Assembly: GCA_003516765.1 (NCBI GenBank) | Contig: DPCD01000187.1 | Span: 1-13,323, forward strand | From: Clostridiales bacterium | Lineage (GTDB): Bacteria; Bacillota; Clostridia; Oscillospirales; Oscillospiraceae | DNA length: 13,323 nucleotides | Direction of reading: 5' to 3' | Part shown: positions 1-6,786 of the stretch, in pieces | How the letters are laid out: each line of letters begins with the position of its first letter | Position numbering within the stretch: the first letter of the stretch is position 1 | Notes under the pieces: model-generated | Told to the model about the DNA's origin: nothing | Seen by the model: the letters and a program-made list of their open reading frames with translations, nothing else | Databases searched by the model: none | Made by a program: the position numbers and the translations under genes

Positions 1-942
1 TCGCACCCGGCGCGGCAGAATCTGCGCGTCATGCCGGTCACGGTCAACGGGCAGCCGTGGGGTTTCCAGTATTCGCCGTATGTCTATTATAATGAACACG
101 CGATCGTCATGAACACGCAGCATACGCCGATGGTCATTGACCGCTCGGCATTCGACAAGCTGTTTTCGTTTGTGGAGCAGTTCCCGCACTACTTCCTCGG
201 CAGCAATGCCGACCTGCCCATTGTCGGCGGCAGTATTCTGGCGCACGAGCATTTTCAGGGCGGCCACCACACGTTCCCGATGGAAAAGGCGGAGCCGGAA
301 TTTTCGTTCGACGTGCCCGGTTTCGAAGACGTTTCCTGCTGCGTCGTGAAGTATCCGATGACCGTTTTGCGGTTGAACTCGGAAAACAAAAACCAGCTCT
401 GTGACCTCGCAGGCAGAATCCTTGCGAAGTGGCGCAAGTATTCCGACCCGGACGCGATGATCTTTGCCGAGACAGACGGTGAGCCGCACAACACGATCAC
501 GCCGATCGCGCGGATGCGCAGCGGGAAGTACGAACTGGATTTGGTCTTGCGCAACAACCTGACCACACCGGAGCACCCGATGGGTCTCTATCATCCGCAC
601 GAAGAGCTGCACCACATTAAGAAGGAAAACATCGGCCTGATCGAAGTCATGGGTCTGGCGGTTCTGCCCGGCAGACTCAAAAAGGAGATGGCGGACCTCA
701 AGACGGCGCTTCTGAACGGTGACGATCTTCGTGCCAACGACGAGCTGGCGAAGCACGCCGACTGGGCGGAAGGCTTCCTAAAGCGCCACCCGGAATATAA
801 CGCCGAGAACGCGGACGAAATTATCAAGTTCGAGATCGGACAGGTCTTTGCGCAGGTCTTGGAGTGCGCGGGCGTTTTCAAGTGCGACGCGCAGGGAAGA
901 CGCGCGCTGCGCCGCTTCCTGTCGGCAGTCAACGAGGAATAA
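1..942 (+). CDS. galT: UDP-glucose--hexose-1-phosphate uridylyltransferase, class II GalT (5' end missing)
   Basis: This frame is open from base 1 to the TAA at 940-942, giving the last 313 residues of a protein that is usually about 500 residues long in Firmicutes, so the start lies upstream of the window. GalT swaps UMP between UDP-glucose and galactose-1-phosphate in the Leloir pathway, in the cytoplasm. The visible part holds the motif GGSILAHEHFQGG near bases 226-264; the paired histidines (HEH, residues 82-84 of this fragment) match the HxH active-site motif that carries the uridylyl group. The C-terminal GalT domain with the segment HPHEELHHIKKENIGLIEVMG (bases 595-657, quoted here as a motif region) follows. 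The end of the gene is intact and is followed by a clean terminator, so this gene is not co-transcribed with the genes after it. Neighbours upstream, where galK or galE might lie, cannot be seen. Confidence 0.95.
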   Translation, partial: SHPARQNLRVMPVTVNGQPWGFQYSPYVYYNEHAIVMNTQHTPMVIDRSAFDKLFSFVEQFPHYFLGSNADLPIVGGSILAHEHFQGGHHTFPMEKAEPEFSFDVPGFEDVSCCVVKYPMTVLRLNSENKNQLCDLAGRILAKWRKYSDPDAMIFAETDGEPHNTITPIARMRSGKYELDLVLRNNLTTPEHPMGLYHPHEELHHIKKENIGLIEVMGLAVLPGRLKKEMADLKTALLNGDDLRANDELAKHADWAEGFLKRHPEYNAENADEIIKFEIGQVFAQVLECAGVFKCDAQGRRALRRFLSAVNEE

Positions 943-961
943 GCACTCGGAATCATCACGA

Positions 962-998
962 AAAACAGCCGCCCGGACACGCGCCGGGCGGCTGTTTT
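962..998 (+). terminator. Rho-independent terminator after galT
   Basis: A perfect 15-bp stem (962-976 with 984-998) closes a 7-base loop. The stem is GC-rich at its tip (GCCGCCCGG) and has AAAA at the 5' foot and TTTT at the 3' foot, which is the canonical form. Because A and T runs flank both sides it could also stop transcription from the other strand. It lies 19 bases after the galT stop and insulates the permease gene. Confidence 0.93.
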
Positions 999-1029
999 GC
1001 ATAAAAATCAGAAGGATTGCACGAAAACG

Positions 1030-1058
1030 TTTACATTTCGACAGCAGACAATTATAAT
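1030..1058 (+). promoter_or_regulatory. Sigma-A-type promoter for the AEC permease
   Basis: TTTACA at 1030-1035 and a perfect TATAAT at 1053-1058 are separated by the ideal 17 bases. Transcription would start near 1065, giving a leader of about 40 bases before the permease ATG at 1106. It lies directly after the galT terminator, so it is the first promoter available to the permease. Confidence 0.85.
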
Positions 1059-1105
1059 GGTTCCTGCGCCTGATGCAGAATAGAGAAGAAAACGGGAGCT
1101 GAAAA

Positions 1106-2026
1106 ATGGTTGACGTTGGAATTGTATTTCAGAAAATGCTGATGCTGCTGGTGATGATGAGCATCGGCTTTCTTGCGGGAAAAACACGGGTCATGTCCGT
1201 GGAGAGCAATCACATGCTCTCGCTTCTGATCAACAAAATCACGATGCCGTGTCTGGTGGTCTATTCCTCGGTCTGCAACGCGCATTCAATGAGCAACCGG
1301 GAGCTTTTGATTCTGCTCGGCATTTATTTCGTGAGCTTTGCGCTGATGATTGTTGTGGCAAGGCTGTTCCGGCTTCTGATTTCTCCGGAGCGCGGGCACG
1401 CGGGCATTTATGAGCTGCTTCTGATTTTCCCGAACTCGGCGTTCATCGGCATCCCCGTCTCCTCGGCAATCTATGGCGAGAGTGCGGTGTTCTATCTGTC
1501 CATGTACAATCTGCCGTTTTATGTCGCGCTCTACTGCTACGGGGTAAATCTCATTCAGGATACGCCGGTCCGGAAAATTGATTTCCATCAGATGCTCTCG
1601 CCGCTGATGATCGCATCGCTGCTCGGCGTGGTGCTGTATCTTTGCGACGTGCGTCTGCCCGCGCTTCTGACCGAACCGATGCAGTCCGTCGGGCAGATTT
1701 CCACACCGGGCGCGATGATGCTCGTCGGCTCCACGCTCTCCACCGTGCCGGTGAAGGGCATCCTCCGCAACTGGCGGCTTCCGGCGCTGACGGTGGTAAA
1801 GCTTGTGATTGCGCCCGTGATTGCGCGGCTTCTGCTTGGGCTGTTTGTCCGCAACGCGGAGATGCTCGGTATTGTCACACTGACGGTTGCCATGCCGTCC
1901 GGCTCTATTTCGAGCCTTCTTGCCGCACAGTATGAAAAGGACGAGGATCTGGCGGCAGAGGCGATTTTCCTGACGACGATTTGCTCGGTTGCGACGATTC
2001 CATTGATGGTGATGCTGCTGCTATAG
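1106..2026 (+). CDS. AEC (auxin efflux carrier) family permease, candidate malate/dicarboxylate transporter
   Basis: This 306-residue protein is almost wholly hydrophobic and reads as about ten membrane helices, the normal size and form for the AEC family in the cytoplasmic membrane. The first helix runs over about residues 5-25, and the last over the final 20 residues (FLTTICSVATIPLMVMLLL). The second helical hairpin holds NKITMPCLVVYSS, where AEC proteins usually have a conserved N-x-x-x-P type break, and residues around 265 read AMPSGSISSLLAAQY, the conserved C-terminal AEC region. The ATG at 1106 has GGGAG at 1094-1098, seven bases ahead. AEC members in Firmicutes include malate permeases such as MleP. 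The malate dehydrogenase, fumarase and fumarate reductase genes downstream make a C4-dicarboxylate the best guess for the substrate, but the sequence does not fix it. It ends at TAG 2024-2026, 148 bases before the LysR gene. Confidence 0.88.
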   Translation: MVDVGIVFQKMLMLLVMMSIGFLAGKTRVMSVESNHMLSLLINKITMPCLVVYSSVCNAHSMSNRELLILLGIYFVSFALMIVVARLFRLLISPERGHAGIYELLLIFPNSAFIGIPVSSAIYGESAVFYLSMYNLPFYVALYCYGVNLIQDTPVRKIDFHQMLSPLMIASLLGVVLYLCDVRLPALLTEPMQSVGQISTPGAMMLVGSTLSTVPVKGILRNWRLPALTVVKLVIAPVIARLLLGLFVRNAEMLGIVTLTVAMPSGSISSLLAAQYEKDEDLAAEAIFLTTICSVATIPLMVMLLL

Positions 2027-2028
2027 AT

Positions 2029-2067
2029 GATTTTAACGAGATCTTAACAAAAAGATATGTTAAAATC
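2029..2067. promoter_or_regulatory. Nested inverted repeat after the permease gene (weak terminator or operator)
   Basis: GATTTTAAC (2029-2037) and GTTAAAATC (2059-2067) are perfect inverted copies. Inside them ATCTT (2041-2045) and AAGAT (2052-2056) also pair, so a broken AT-rich hairpin can form two bases after the permease stop. A T-run (2082-2088) follows 14 bases later, too far for a standard terminator. It may be a weak terminator or a protein-binding site. TATATAAT at 2068-2075 overlaps its 3' side and could be a second -10 element. Confidence 0.4.
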
Positions 2068-2109
2068 TATATAATAAATGCGTTTTTTTCATAAGTTGCT
2101 TGCGAACGA

Positions 2110-2138
2110 TTGCAAAAATTGAAAATATCTGTTATATT
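2110..2138 (+). promoter_or_regulatory. Promoter for the LysR-type regulator
   Basis: TTGCAA (2110-2115) and TATATT (2133-2138) are 17 bases apart. Transcription would start near 2145, giving a leader of about 30 bases. The -35 lies in the partly symmetric stretch TTGC-N12-GCAA (2096-2115), a possible autoregulatory site since LysR-type regulators often repress their own gene. Confidence 0.7.
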
Positions 2139-2174
2139 ATTTTCGGCATGAGTTCATATGATGGGGGATATACT

Positions 2175-3065
2175 ATGAATACGCAGCATTTGCAATATCT
2201 GATTGAAATAGAACGTACCCGCTCCGTTTCCCAGGCGGCGGAAAACCTGTTCATCGGTCAGCCGAACCTCAGCCGCATTCTGCATGAGATGGAGGCAAAT
2301 CTCGGTTTCAAGATTTTTGAGAGAACCAGCAAGGGCGTGCGTTCTACCGAGCGCGGCGCAATTTTTCTGCAGCACGCCAAGAGCATCATCCGGGAACTCG
2401 AACGCATTGACGCGCTCGGACCGCGCCACCCGGTGGAAAACCGGCTGCGCATCTGCATTCCGCGCGCGGCGTTCATTCTCGATCTGACGGCGGACTATCT
2501 CAATACGCTGCCGGTCGACCAGAATCTGGACTCGGTGGTGCGCGAATGTCACGCACGGCAGGCAATCGAAATGCTGGAAAACGGTGAGGTTGAGGTCGGC
2601 ATTATCCGCTTCCGCAGCGAATACCGCGACTATTTTGAAGAGCAGAGCGTCTCGCGCGGCTTCGGCTTCCAGATCCTCAGCCGCTACCGCTATCAGCTGC
2701 TGCTGCCCAAGACGCATGCGCTGGCGGAGAAGCAGCTCATTACCGGGCAGGATCTGGCAGGGCTTCCCGAGATTGTCCACGGCGACACGTTCCGCAAGGG
2801 ACCCAAGGTTGACGAGGGCTTGCGGCGGAAGATCTATACGGTCGACCGGCTGGCGCAGCTGCGCCTTTTGGAGACGATTCCGGGCGCCTACATGTGGTGC
2901 GCGCCGATTCCCGACCGGTGCCTGACCAGATGGAGCCTTGTGCAGAAGCCGAGCAACATCAACCAGACTGTCTACCATGACGCGCTGGTTTATCAGCTGC
3001 AGTACGACATGACGCAGATTGAACGCGGGTTTGTCGAGTTTGTGCAGCAGCGCTACCAGAAGTAA
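2175..3065 (+). CDS. LysR-type transcriptional regulator
   Basis: This 296-residue protein has the standard LysR layout and length (about 300). The N-terminal winged helix-turn-helix spans about residues 1-60: MNTQHLQYLIEIERTRSV, then SQAAENLFIGQPNLSRILHE as the helix-turn-helix, then LGFKIFERTSKGV as the wing. A linker helix (about 60-85) and the periplasmic-binding-protein-like effector domain (about 90-290) follow. The start chosen is the ATG at 2175, because it begins the family's normal N-terminus and has GGGGG at 2163-2167 seven bases ahead; the in-frame ATG at 2100 would lie before the likely transcription start. The gene sits between a putative dicarboxylate permease and the malate dehydrogenase operon and probably controls one or both, with a C4-dicarboxylate as possible co-inducer. 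That ligand is a guess from context. Confidence 0.93.
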   Translation: MNTQHLQYLIEIERTRSVSQAAENLFIGQPNLSRILHEMEANLGFKIFERTSKGVRSTERGAIFLQHAKSIIRELERIDALGPRHPVENRLRICIPRAAFILDLTADYLNTLPVDQNLDSVVRECHARQAIEMLENGEVEVGIIRFRSEYRDYFEEQSVSRGFGFQILSRYRYQLLLPKTHALAEKQLITGQDLAGLPEIVHGDTFRKGPKVDEGLRRKIYTVDRLAQLRLLETIPGAYMWCAPIPDRCLTRWSLVQKPSNINQTVYHDALVYQLQYDMTQIERGFVEFVQQRYQK

Positions 3066-3124
3066 CAACATTCCGCGGAAAGACCGTTGGAAGGATCTGT
3101 TTCACACAGAATATGGATATATCG

Positions 3125-3173
3125 AAACTGACATAGTGGGGTGAAAAAATACATTTCCCTTCTATGTCAGTTT
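3125..3173. promoter_or_regulatory. Interrupted 12-bp inverted repeat, candidate LysR operator
   Basis: AAACTGACATAG (3125-3136) and CTATGTCAGTTT (3162-3173) are perfect inverted copies 25 bases apart, and the match goes on for two more pairs (CG) if one T is bulged. The right arm lies between the -35 and -10 positions of the malate dehydrogenase promoter and the left arm at about -65 to -54, the zone where LysR-type proteins normally bind. As RNA read through from the LysR gene it could instead fold into a long-loop stem ending in TTTT and act as a weak terminator. Confidence 0.6.
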
Positions 3174-3183
3174 TCGTTATAAT
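3155..3183 (+). promoter_or_regulatory. Probable promoter of the malate dehydrogenase-fumarase-Hdr operon
   Basis: A perfect TATAAT lies at 3178-3183. Seventeen bases ahead is only TTCCCT (3155-3160), a poor -35, so this promoter probably needs an activator. Transcription would start near 3190, about 60 bases before the malate dehydrogenase start. The inverted repeat at 3125-3173 overlaps it. Confidence 0.65.
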
Positions 3184-3195
3184 CAGTATGAAAGA

Positions 3196-3215
3196 ACCGA
3201 TAAAAATATATCGGT
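3196..3215 (+). other. Small leader hairpin before malate dehydrogenase
   Basis: ACCGATA (3196-3202) pairs perfectly with TATCGGT (3209-3215) around a 6-base A/T loop. It would sit at the very 5' end of the operon mRNA, where hairpins often protect the transcript. No terminator-like T-run follows it. It could also be a protein site on DNA. Confidence 0.4.
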
Positions 3216-3232
3216 ATAAACAGAACGATTAG

Positions 3233-3239
3233 AAAAGGA
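3233..3239 (+). promoter_or_regulatory. Ribosome binding site that decides the malate dehydrogenase start
   Basis: AAAAGGA ends 11 bases before the ATG at 3251. The earlier in-frame ATG at 3239 overlaps this site and so has no ribosome site of its own; 3251 also gives the usual family N-terminus (MSKITVIGAGSVG). Confidence 0.65.
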
Positions 3240-3250
3240 TGGGTTCGATT

Positions 3251-4201
3251 ATGAGTAAGATTACTGTGATTGGTGCAGGCAGCGTTGGCGCAACCATTGC
3301 GAACGATCTGATGATTCAGGGCACCGCTTCTGAAATCGTGCTGGTCGACATCAACAAGCAGAAGGCGTTCGGCGAGGCGCTGGACATCTATCAGGGGGCG
3401 CCATTCTGCTCTCCTGCCATCGTCCGCTCGGGCGACTATCAGGCAGCAGCGAACTCGGATATCGTGATTATCACCTCCGGTCTTCCGAGGAAGCCGGGTC
3501 AGACCAGACTCGAGCTGGCGCAGGTGAACGTCAACATCCTCAAGGATATTACCCCGCAGATTGTGCGCGTCGCGCCGAAGGCGATTTATATTCTTGTCTC
3601 CAACCCCGTGGACGTGCTGACCTACGTATTCCATAAGATTTCCGGTCTTCCGGAGCATCAGATCATCGGCTCCGGTACGATTCTCGATACCAGCCGCCTG
3701 CAGTCGGCGCTCGCCAAGCGCTTTTGCATCAGCCCGAAGAACGTGCACGCACATGTCTACGGCGAGCATGGCGATTCTTCGTTTGTGCCCTGGTCTCTGG
3801 TGCATATCGCAAACAATCACATTGACGAGTACAAGCAGCTTTCTCCCGACGGCGAGCGCATTACCTGGAAGGGTGCGGAGGAGTATGAGGCGATCGAGCA
3901 GTTTGTCAAAACCTCCGGCGGGCAGGTGATCAAGGCGAAGGGCGCGACGTTCTACGCGGTTGCGATGTCGGTCTGCCACCTGTGCAAGTGCGTTATGAGC
4001 ACGGCGGGCACGGCGCTGACCGTTTCGACCATGATGCACGGCGAATACGGCGTGGACGATGTGTGTCTGTCGACGCTGGCGCTGGTCGACAACACCGGCG
4101 TGCGCGGCAAGATTCTCAACAAGCTCACCGACGAGGAGACTGCCCGCCTGCAAAACAGCGCGAACAAGCTCAAGGAAGTCATCCACCAGATCACATACTG
4201 A
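3251..4201 (+). CDS. mdh: Malate dehydrogenase, LDH-like family, NAD-dependent
   Basis: This 316-residue protein belongs to the lactate/malate dehydrogenase family and should interconvert oxaloacetate and malate in the cytoplasm. The Rossmann motif GAGSVG is at residues 8-13 and Asp33, at the end of the second strand, favours NAD over NADP. The active site is complete: Arg86, Asn118 (VSNPVDV), Asp146 and Arg149 (LDTSRL), and His173 (GEHGDSS). The residue that sets substrate choice is Arg80 in GLPRKPGQTR. Lactate dehydrogenases have Gln at this place (NQKPGETR) and malate dehydrogenases have Arg, so malate is the better call although automatic annotation may say L-lactate dehydrogenase. Fumarase follows 12 bases later and fumarate reductase genes end the operon, which supports the malate reading. 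The overall GEHGDSS style is more LDH-like than classical Mdh. Confidence 0.88.
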   Translation: MSKITVIGAGSVGATIANDLMIQGTASEIVLVDINKQKAFGEALDIYQGAPFCSPAIVRSGDYQAAANSDIVIITSGLPRKPGQTRLELAQVNVNILKDITPQIVRVAPKAIYILVSNPVDVLTYVFHKISGLPEHQIIGSGTILDTSRLQSALAKRFCISPKNVHAHVYGEHGDSSFVPWSLVHIANNHIDEYKQLSPDGERITWKGAEEYEAIEQFVKTSGGQVIKAKGATFYAVAMSVCHLCKCVMSTAGTALTVSTMMHGEYGVDDVCLSTLALVDNTGVRGKILNKLTDEETARLQNSANKLKEVIHQITY

Positions 4202-4213
4202 GGAGGGGTTTCG

Positions 4214-5590
4214 ATGGAATACCGCATGGAGCATGATTCGATGGGCGAGGTCCGCGTTCCGGCGGACAAATACTGGGGCGCGCAGACCGAGCGAAGCCAT
4301 GAAAATTTCCCGATCGGCGTGGGACTCGAGACGATGCCGCGCGAGATCACGCGGGCCTTCGGCGTTTTAAAGCTGGCCGCGGCCCGAGCGAACCATGCGC
4401 TACGGCCTGAAAAAATGACGCAGGAAAAGCTCTCTGCCATCGAGCAGGCCGCGACGGAAGTGATGGAAGGCAAGCTCTTCGAGCATTTTCCGCTCGTTGT
4501 CTGGCAGACCGGCTCCGGCACGCAGTCGAACATGAACGCCAACGAGGTCATTGCCAACCGCGGCAATGAAATCGCGGGCAAAAAGCTGCTGCATCCGAAT
4601 GACGACATCAACATGTCCCAGTCGTCGAACGACACATTCCCGACCGCGATGCACATTGCGGCGGTGGAAGCGATCGAGGAGCAGGTTCTTCCCGCCATCG
4701 ACAAGCTGACGGCGACCTTCCGGCGGCTGGAAGCGGAAAATGAAGATGTCGTCAAGTCCGGCCGGACACATTTGCAGGACGCGACGCCGATCAAATTTTC
4801 GCAGGAAATTTCCGGCTGGAGAAGCAGTCTGGAAAAGGACCGGCAGATGCTGCTGCTGGCGATGGACCCACTGCGCGAGCTGGCGCTCGGCGGTACGGCG
4901 GTCGGCACGGGACTCAACGCCCCCAAGGGCTTCGATACAGCCGTCGCGCGGGAAATCTCCAACATCACCGGACGCGAATTCCGCACGGCGGAAAATAAAT
5001 TCCACGCGCTGACCTCCAAGGACGAGCTGGTCTTCGCGCACGGAGCGCTCAAAGCGCTGGCATGCGATATGATGAAGATCGCAAATGACGTGCGCTGGCT
5101 TGCCTCCGGTCCGAGAGACGGTCTGGGCGAGATCTTCATCCCCGAAAACGAGCCGGGCTCGTCCATCATGCCGGGCAAGGTCAACCCCACGCAGTGCGAG
5201 GCGGTGACGATGGTCGCCGTGCAGGTGATGGGCAACGATGTCGCCGTTTCCATGGCGGCAAGCCAGGGCAATTTCGAGCTGAACGTCTTCATGCCGGTCT
5301 GCATCTACAACTTCCTGCAATCGGCGCGGCTTCTGGCTGAGGCGATCGTGTCGTTCAATGACCGATGCGCCTGCGGCATCACGGCGAACCGCGAAAAAAT
5401 GGCGCACAATCTTCATAACTCTCTGATGCTTGTGACGGCGCTCAACCCTTACATTGGCTATGAAAACGCCGCAAAGACGGCGAAGAAGGCTTACAAGGAA
5501 AATATCTCGCTGAAAGAGGCGTGCGTGGCGCTCGGCTTTTTGACGGAAGAAAAATTCGACGAGGTATTCCACCCGGAGAACATGGTTTAA
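4214..5590 (+). CDS. fumC: Fumarate hydratase, class II (iron-independent)
   Basis: This 458-residue protein has the full length of class II fumarase and interconverts malate and fumarate. The superfamily signature GSSIMPGKVNP is at residues 315-325 and is followed by TQCEA, as in fumarases and unlike aspartases. Ser317 is the catalytic base of the mobile loop and His186 (GRTHLQDATPI) is the other active-site residue. TGSGTQSNMNANEV and SSNDTFPTAMHI are the substrate-binding regions. The start at 4214 has AGGAGGGG (4201-4208) that overlaps the malate dehydrogenase stop, so the two genes are one transcript and probably translationally coupled. It links malate dehydrogenase to the fumarate reductase encoded at the end of the operon. 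An oxygen-stable fumarase in so oxygen-sensitive an operon is mildly notable. Confidence 0.96.
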   Translation: MEYRMEHDSMGEVRVPADKYWGAQTERSHENFPIGVGLETMPREITRAFGVLKLAAARANHALRPEKMTQEKLSAIEQAATEVMEGKLFEHFPLVVWQTGSGTQSNMNANEVIANRGNEIAGKKLLHPNDDINMSQSSNDTFPTAMHIAAVEAIEEQVLPAIDKLTATFRRLEAENEDVVKSGRTHLQDATPIKFSQEISGWRSSLEKDRQMLLLAMDPLRELALGGTAVGTGLNAPKGFDTAVAREISNITGREFRTAENKFHALTSKDELVFAHGALKALACDMMKIANDVRWLASGPRDGLGEIFIPENEPGSSIMPGKVNPTQCEAVTMVAVQVMGNDVAVSMAASQGNFELNVFMPVCIYNFLQSARLLAEAIVSFNDRCACGITANREKMAHNLHNSLMLVTALNPYIGYENAAKTAKKAYKENISLKEACVALGFLTEEKFDEVFHPENMV

Positions 5591-5603
5591 CCGGAGGCGA
5601 CAT

Positions 5604-6389
5604 ATGACATTTTCATACTTTCCCGGCTGCACGCTCAAGACGAAGGGCGCGCGGCTGGACAGGTGCGCCCAATTGGCGGCAAAAGCGCTCGGATTTACAC
5701 TTGAGGAGCTGCCCGAGTGGCAGTGCTGCGGCGCAGTATACCCGATGGCGCGCGATGAGGTTGCGACACGTCTTTCCTCGGTGCGCGCGCTGGTGCAGGC
5801 GAGGGACGATCATAGACCCCTTGTGACGCTCTGCTCGGCATGTCATCACGTGATCAAGCGCGTGAACGGCGACATGAAAAACGACCTGGATATCCGCACA
5901 AAGGTCAACAACTACTTACAGCTTGAAACCCCTTATGCCGGAGAAACCGAGGTGCTGCACTATCTTGAGGTCCTGCGCGACAAAATCGGCTGGGACGCGG
6001 TCAAAGCGGCAGTGAAAAAACCGCTGACAGGCAGGAAAATCGGCGCGTATTACGGCTGTTTGATTCTTCGCCCGAGCCGGGAAATGGGCTTTGACGACCC
6101 CGAGAATCCGACCATCTTAGAGGATTTCATCCGTGCGCTCGGCGCAGAGCCGGTCTATTACGCGCTGCGCAACGAGTGCTGCGGCGGCTATACGACGCTG
6201 GAAAACCGCGGTTTCGCGGCGAAGCAGGCGCAGAAGATCGCCGACAATGCGAAACACGCGGGCGCGGAGGTCTTAATTACCGCATGTCCGCTTTGCATGT
6301 ACAATCTGTCTCAAAACACGGACGGGAGCGTTCCGGTCCGGTATTTCACGGAGCTTCTGGCTGAAGCGCTCGGCGCGGAGGAGGCGTAA
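5604..6389 (+). CDS. hdrB: Heterodisulfide reductase-like subunit B (two CCG domains)
   Basis: This 261-residue protein carries both cysteine-rich CCG domains of HdrB. The first has Cys9, Cys41-Cys42, Cys77 and Cys80 (spacing C-x31-CC-x34-CxxC); the second has Cys152, Cys192-Cys193, Cys228 and Cys231 (C-x39-CC-x34-CxxC). In methanogen HdrB these ligate two noncubane [4Fe-4S] clusters that cleave the CoM-S-S-CoB disulfide. A bacterium lacks that disulfide, so the physiological acceptor must differ; here the fumarate reductase genes at the operon end are the best candidate partner. All ligands are present, so the site should be functional. GGAGG (5593-5597) precedes the ATG by six bases, and the gene follows fumarase by 13 bases. 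Succinate:quinone reductase subunit E and LutA/GlpC proteins share the CCG domain, but the HdrC and HdrA genes next door settle the assignment. Confidence 0.93.
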   Translation: MTFSYFPGCTLKTKGARLDRCAQLAAKALGFTLEELPEWQCCGAVYPMARDEVATRLSSVRALVQARDDHRPLVTLCSACHHVIKRVNGDMKNDLDIRTKVNNYLQLETPYAGETEVLHYLEVLRDKIGWDAVKAAVKKPLTGRKIGAYYGCLILRPSREMGFDDPENPTILEDFIRALGAEPVYYALRNECCGGYTTLENRGFAAKQAQKIADNAKHAGAEVLITACPLCMYNLSQNTDGSVPVRYFTELLAEALGAEEA

Positions 6390-6390
6390 C

Positions 6391-6774
6391 ATGGAACAGA
6401 ATCTGTTAGACACCATTTCGCGCATCTCCGGCGTGAACCCGAGAAAATGCATGCGCTGCGGCAAGTGTACGGCATCGTGCCCCGCATTTGACGAAATGGA
6501 CTATCATCCGCACCAGTTTGTCTCGATGGTCGAAAACGGACGGATCGACGAGCTGCTGCGCTCGCGCGGCATTTACCTGTGTCTGAGCTGCTTTGCCTGC
6601 GTGGAGCGCTGTCCGAGAAACGTCGAGCCGGCAAAGCTCATCGAAGCGGTGCGTCTGGCGGTGATCCGGCAGCAGGGAGAAAACCATCTGCCGGCAGAAA
6701 AGATTCCGCAGCTGCTCGACGATGAGCTTCCCCAGCAGGCGATTACCAGCGCGTTCCGGAAATACAAGCGGTAA
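6391..6774 (+). CDS. hdrC: Heterodisulfide reductase-like subunit C
   Basis: This 127-residue protein has two classical 4Fe-4S motifs: Cys20, 23, 26, 30 (CMRCGKCTASCP) and Cys64, 67, 70, 74 (CLSCFACVERCP). HdrC is the electron wire between the bifurcating flavin in HdrA and the active site in HdrB. It is shorter than methanogen HdrC (about 185 residues) but keeps both clusters, as usual in bacteria. It starts one base after the hdrB stop, with GGAGGAGG at 6377-6384 inside the end of hdrB, so translation is coupled. Confidence 0.93.
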   Translation: MEQNLLDTISRISGVNPRKCMRCGKCTASCPAFDEMDYHPHQFVSMVENGRIDELLRSRGIYLCLSCFACVERCPRNVEPAKLIEAVRLAVIRQQGENHLPAEKIPQLLDDELPQQAITSAFRKYKR

Positions 6775-6786
6775 AGGAGGCAGAAC

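Noticed and set aside
3071..3080. TTCCGCGGAA palindrome after the LysR stop
   Set aside because: It is a perfect 10-base palindrome but has no loop, no T-run and no second copy, so it cannot be called a terminator or operator on its own.
3167..4300. Minus-strand open frame (377 codons) opposite malate dehydrogenase
   Set aside because: It is a shadow of a gene with complete catalytic residues; a divergent gene would also run into the lysR promoter region with no motif to support it.
3952..5304. Long open frame on the minus strand (450 codons) opposite fumarase and the end of malate dehydrogenase
   Set aside because: It is the mirror of two well-identified genes, is rich in Ser and Arg as GC-rich shadow frames are, shows no family motif and has no ribosome site.
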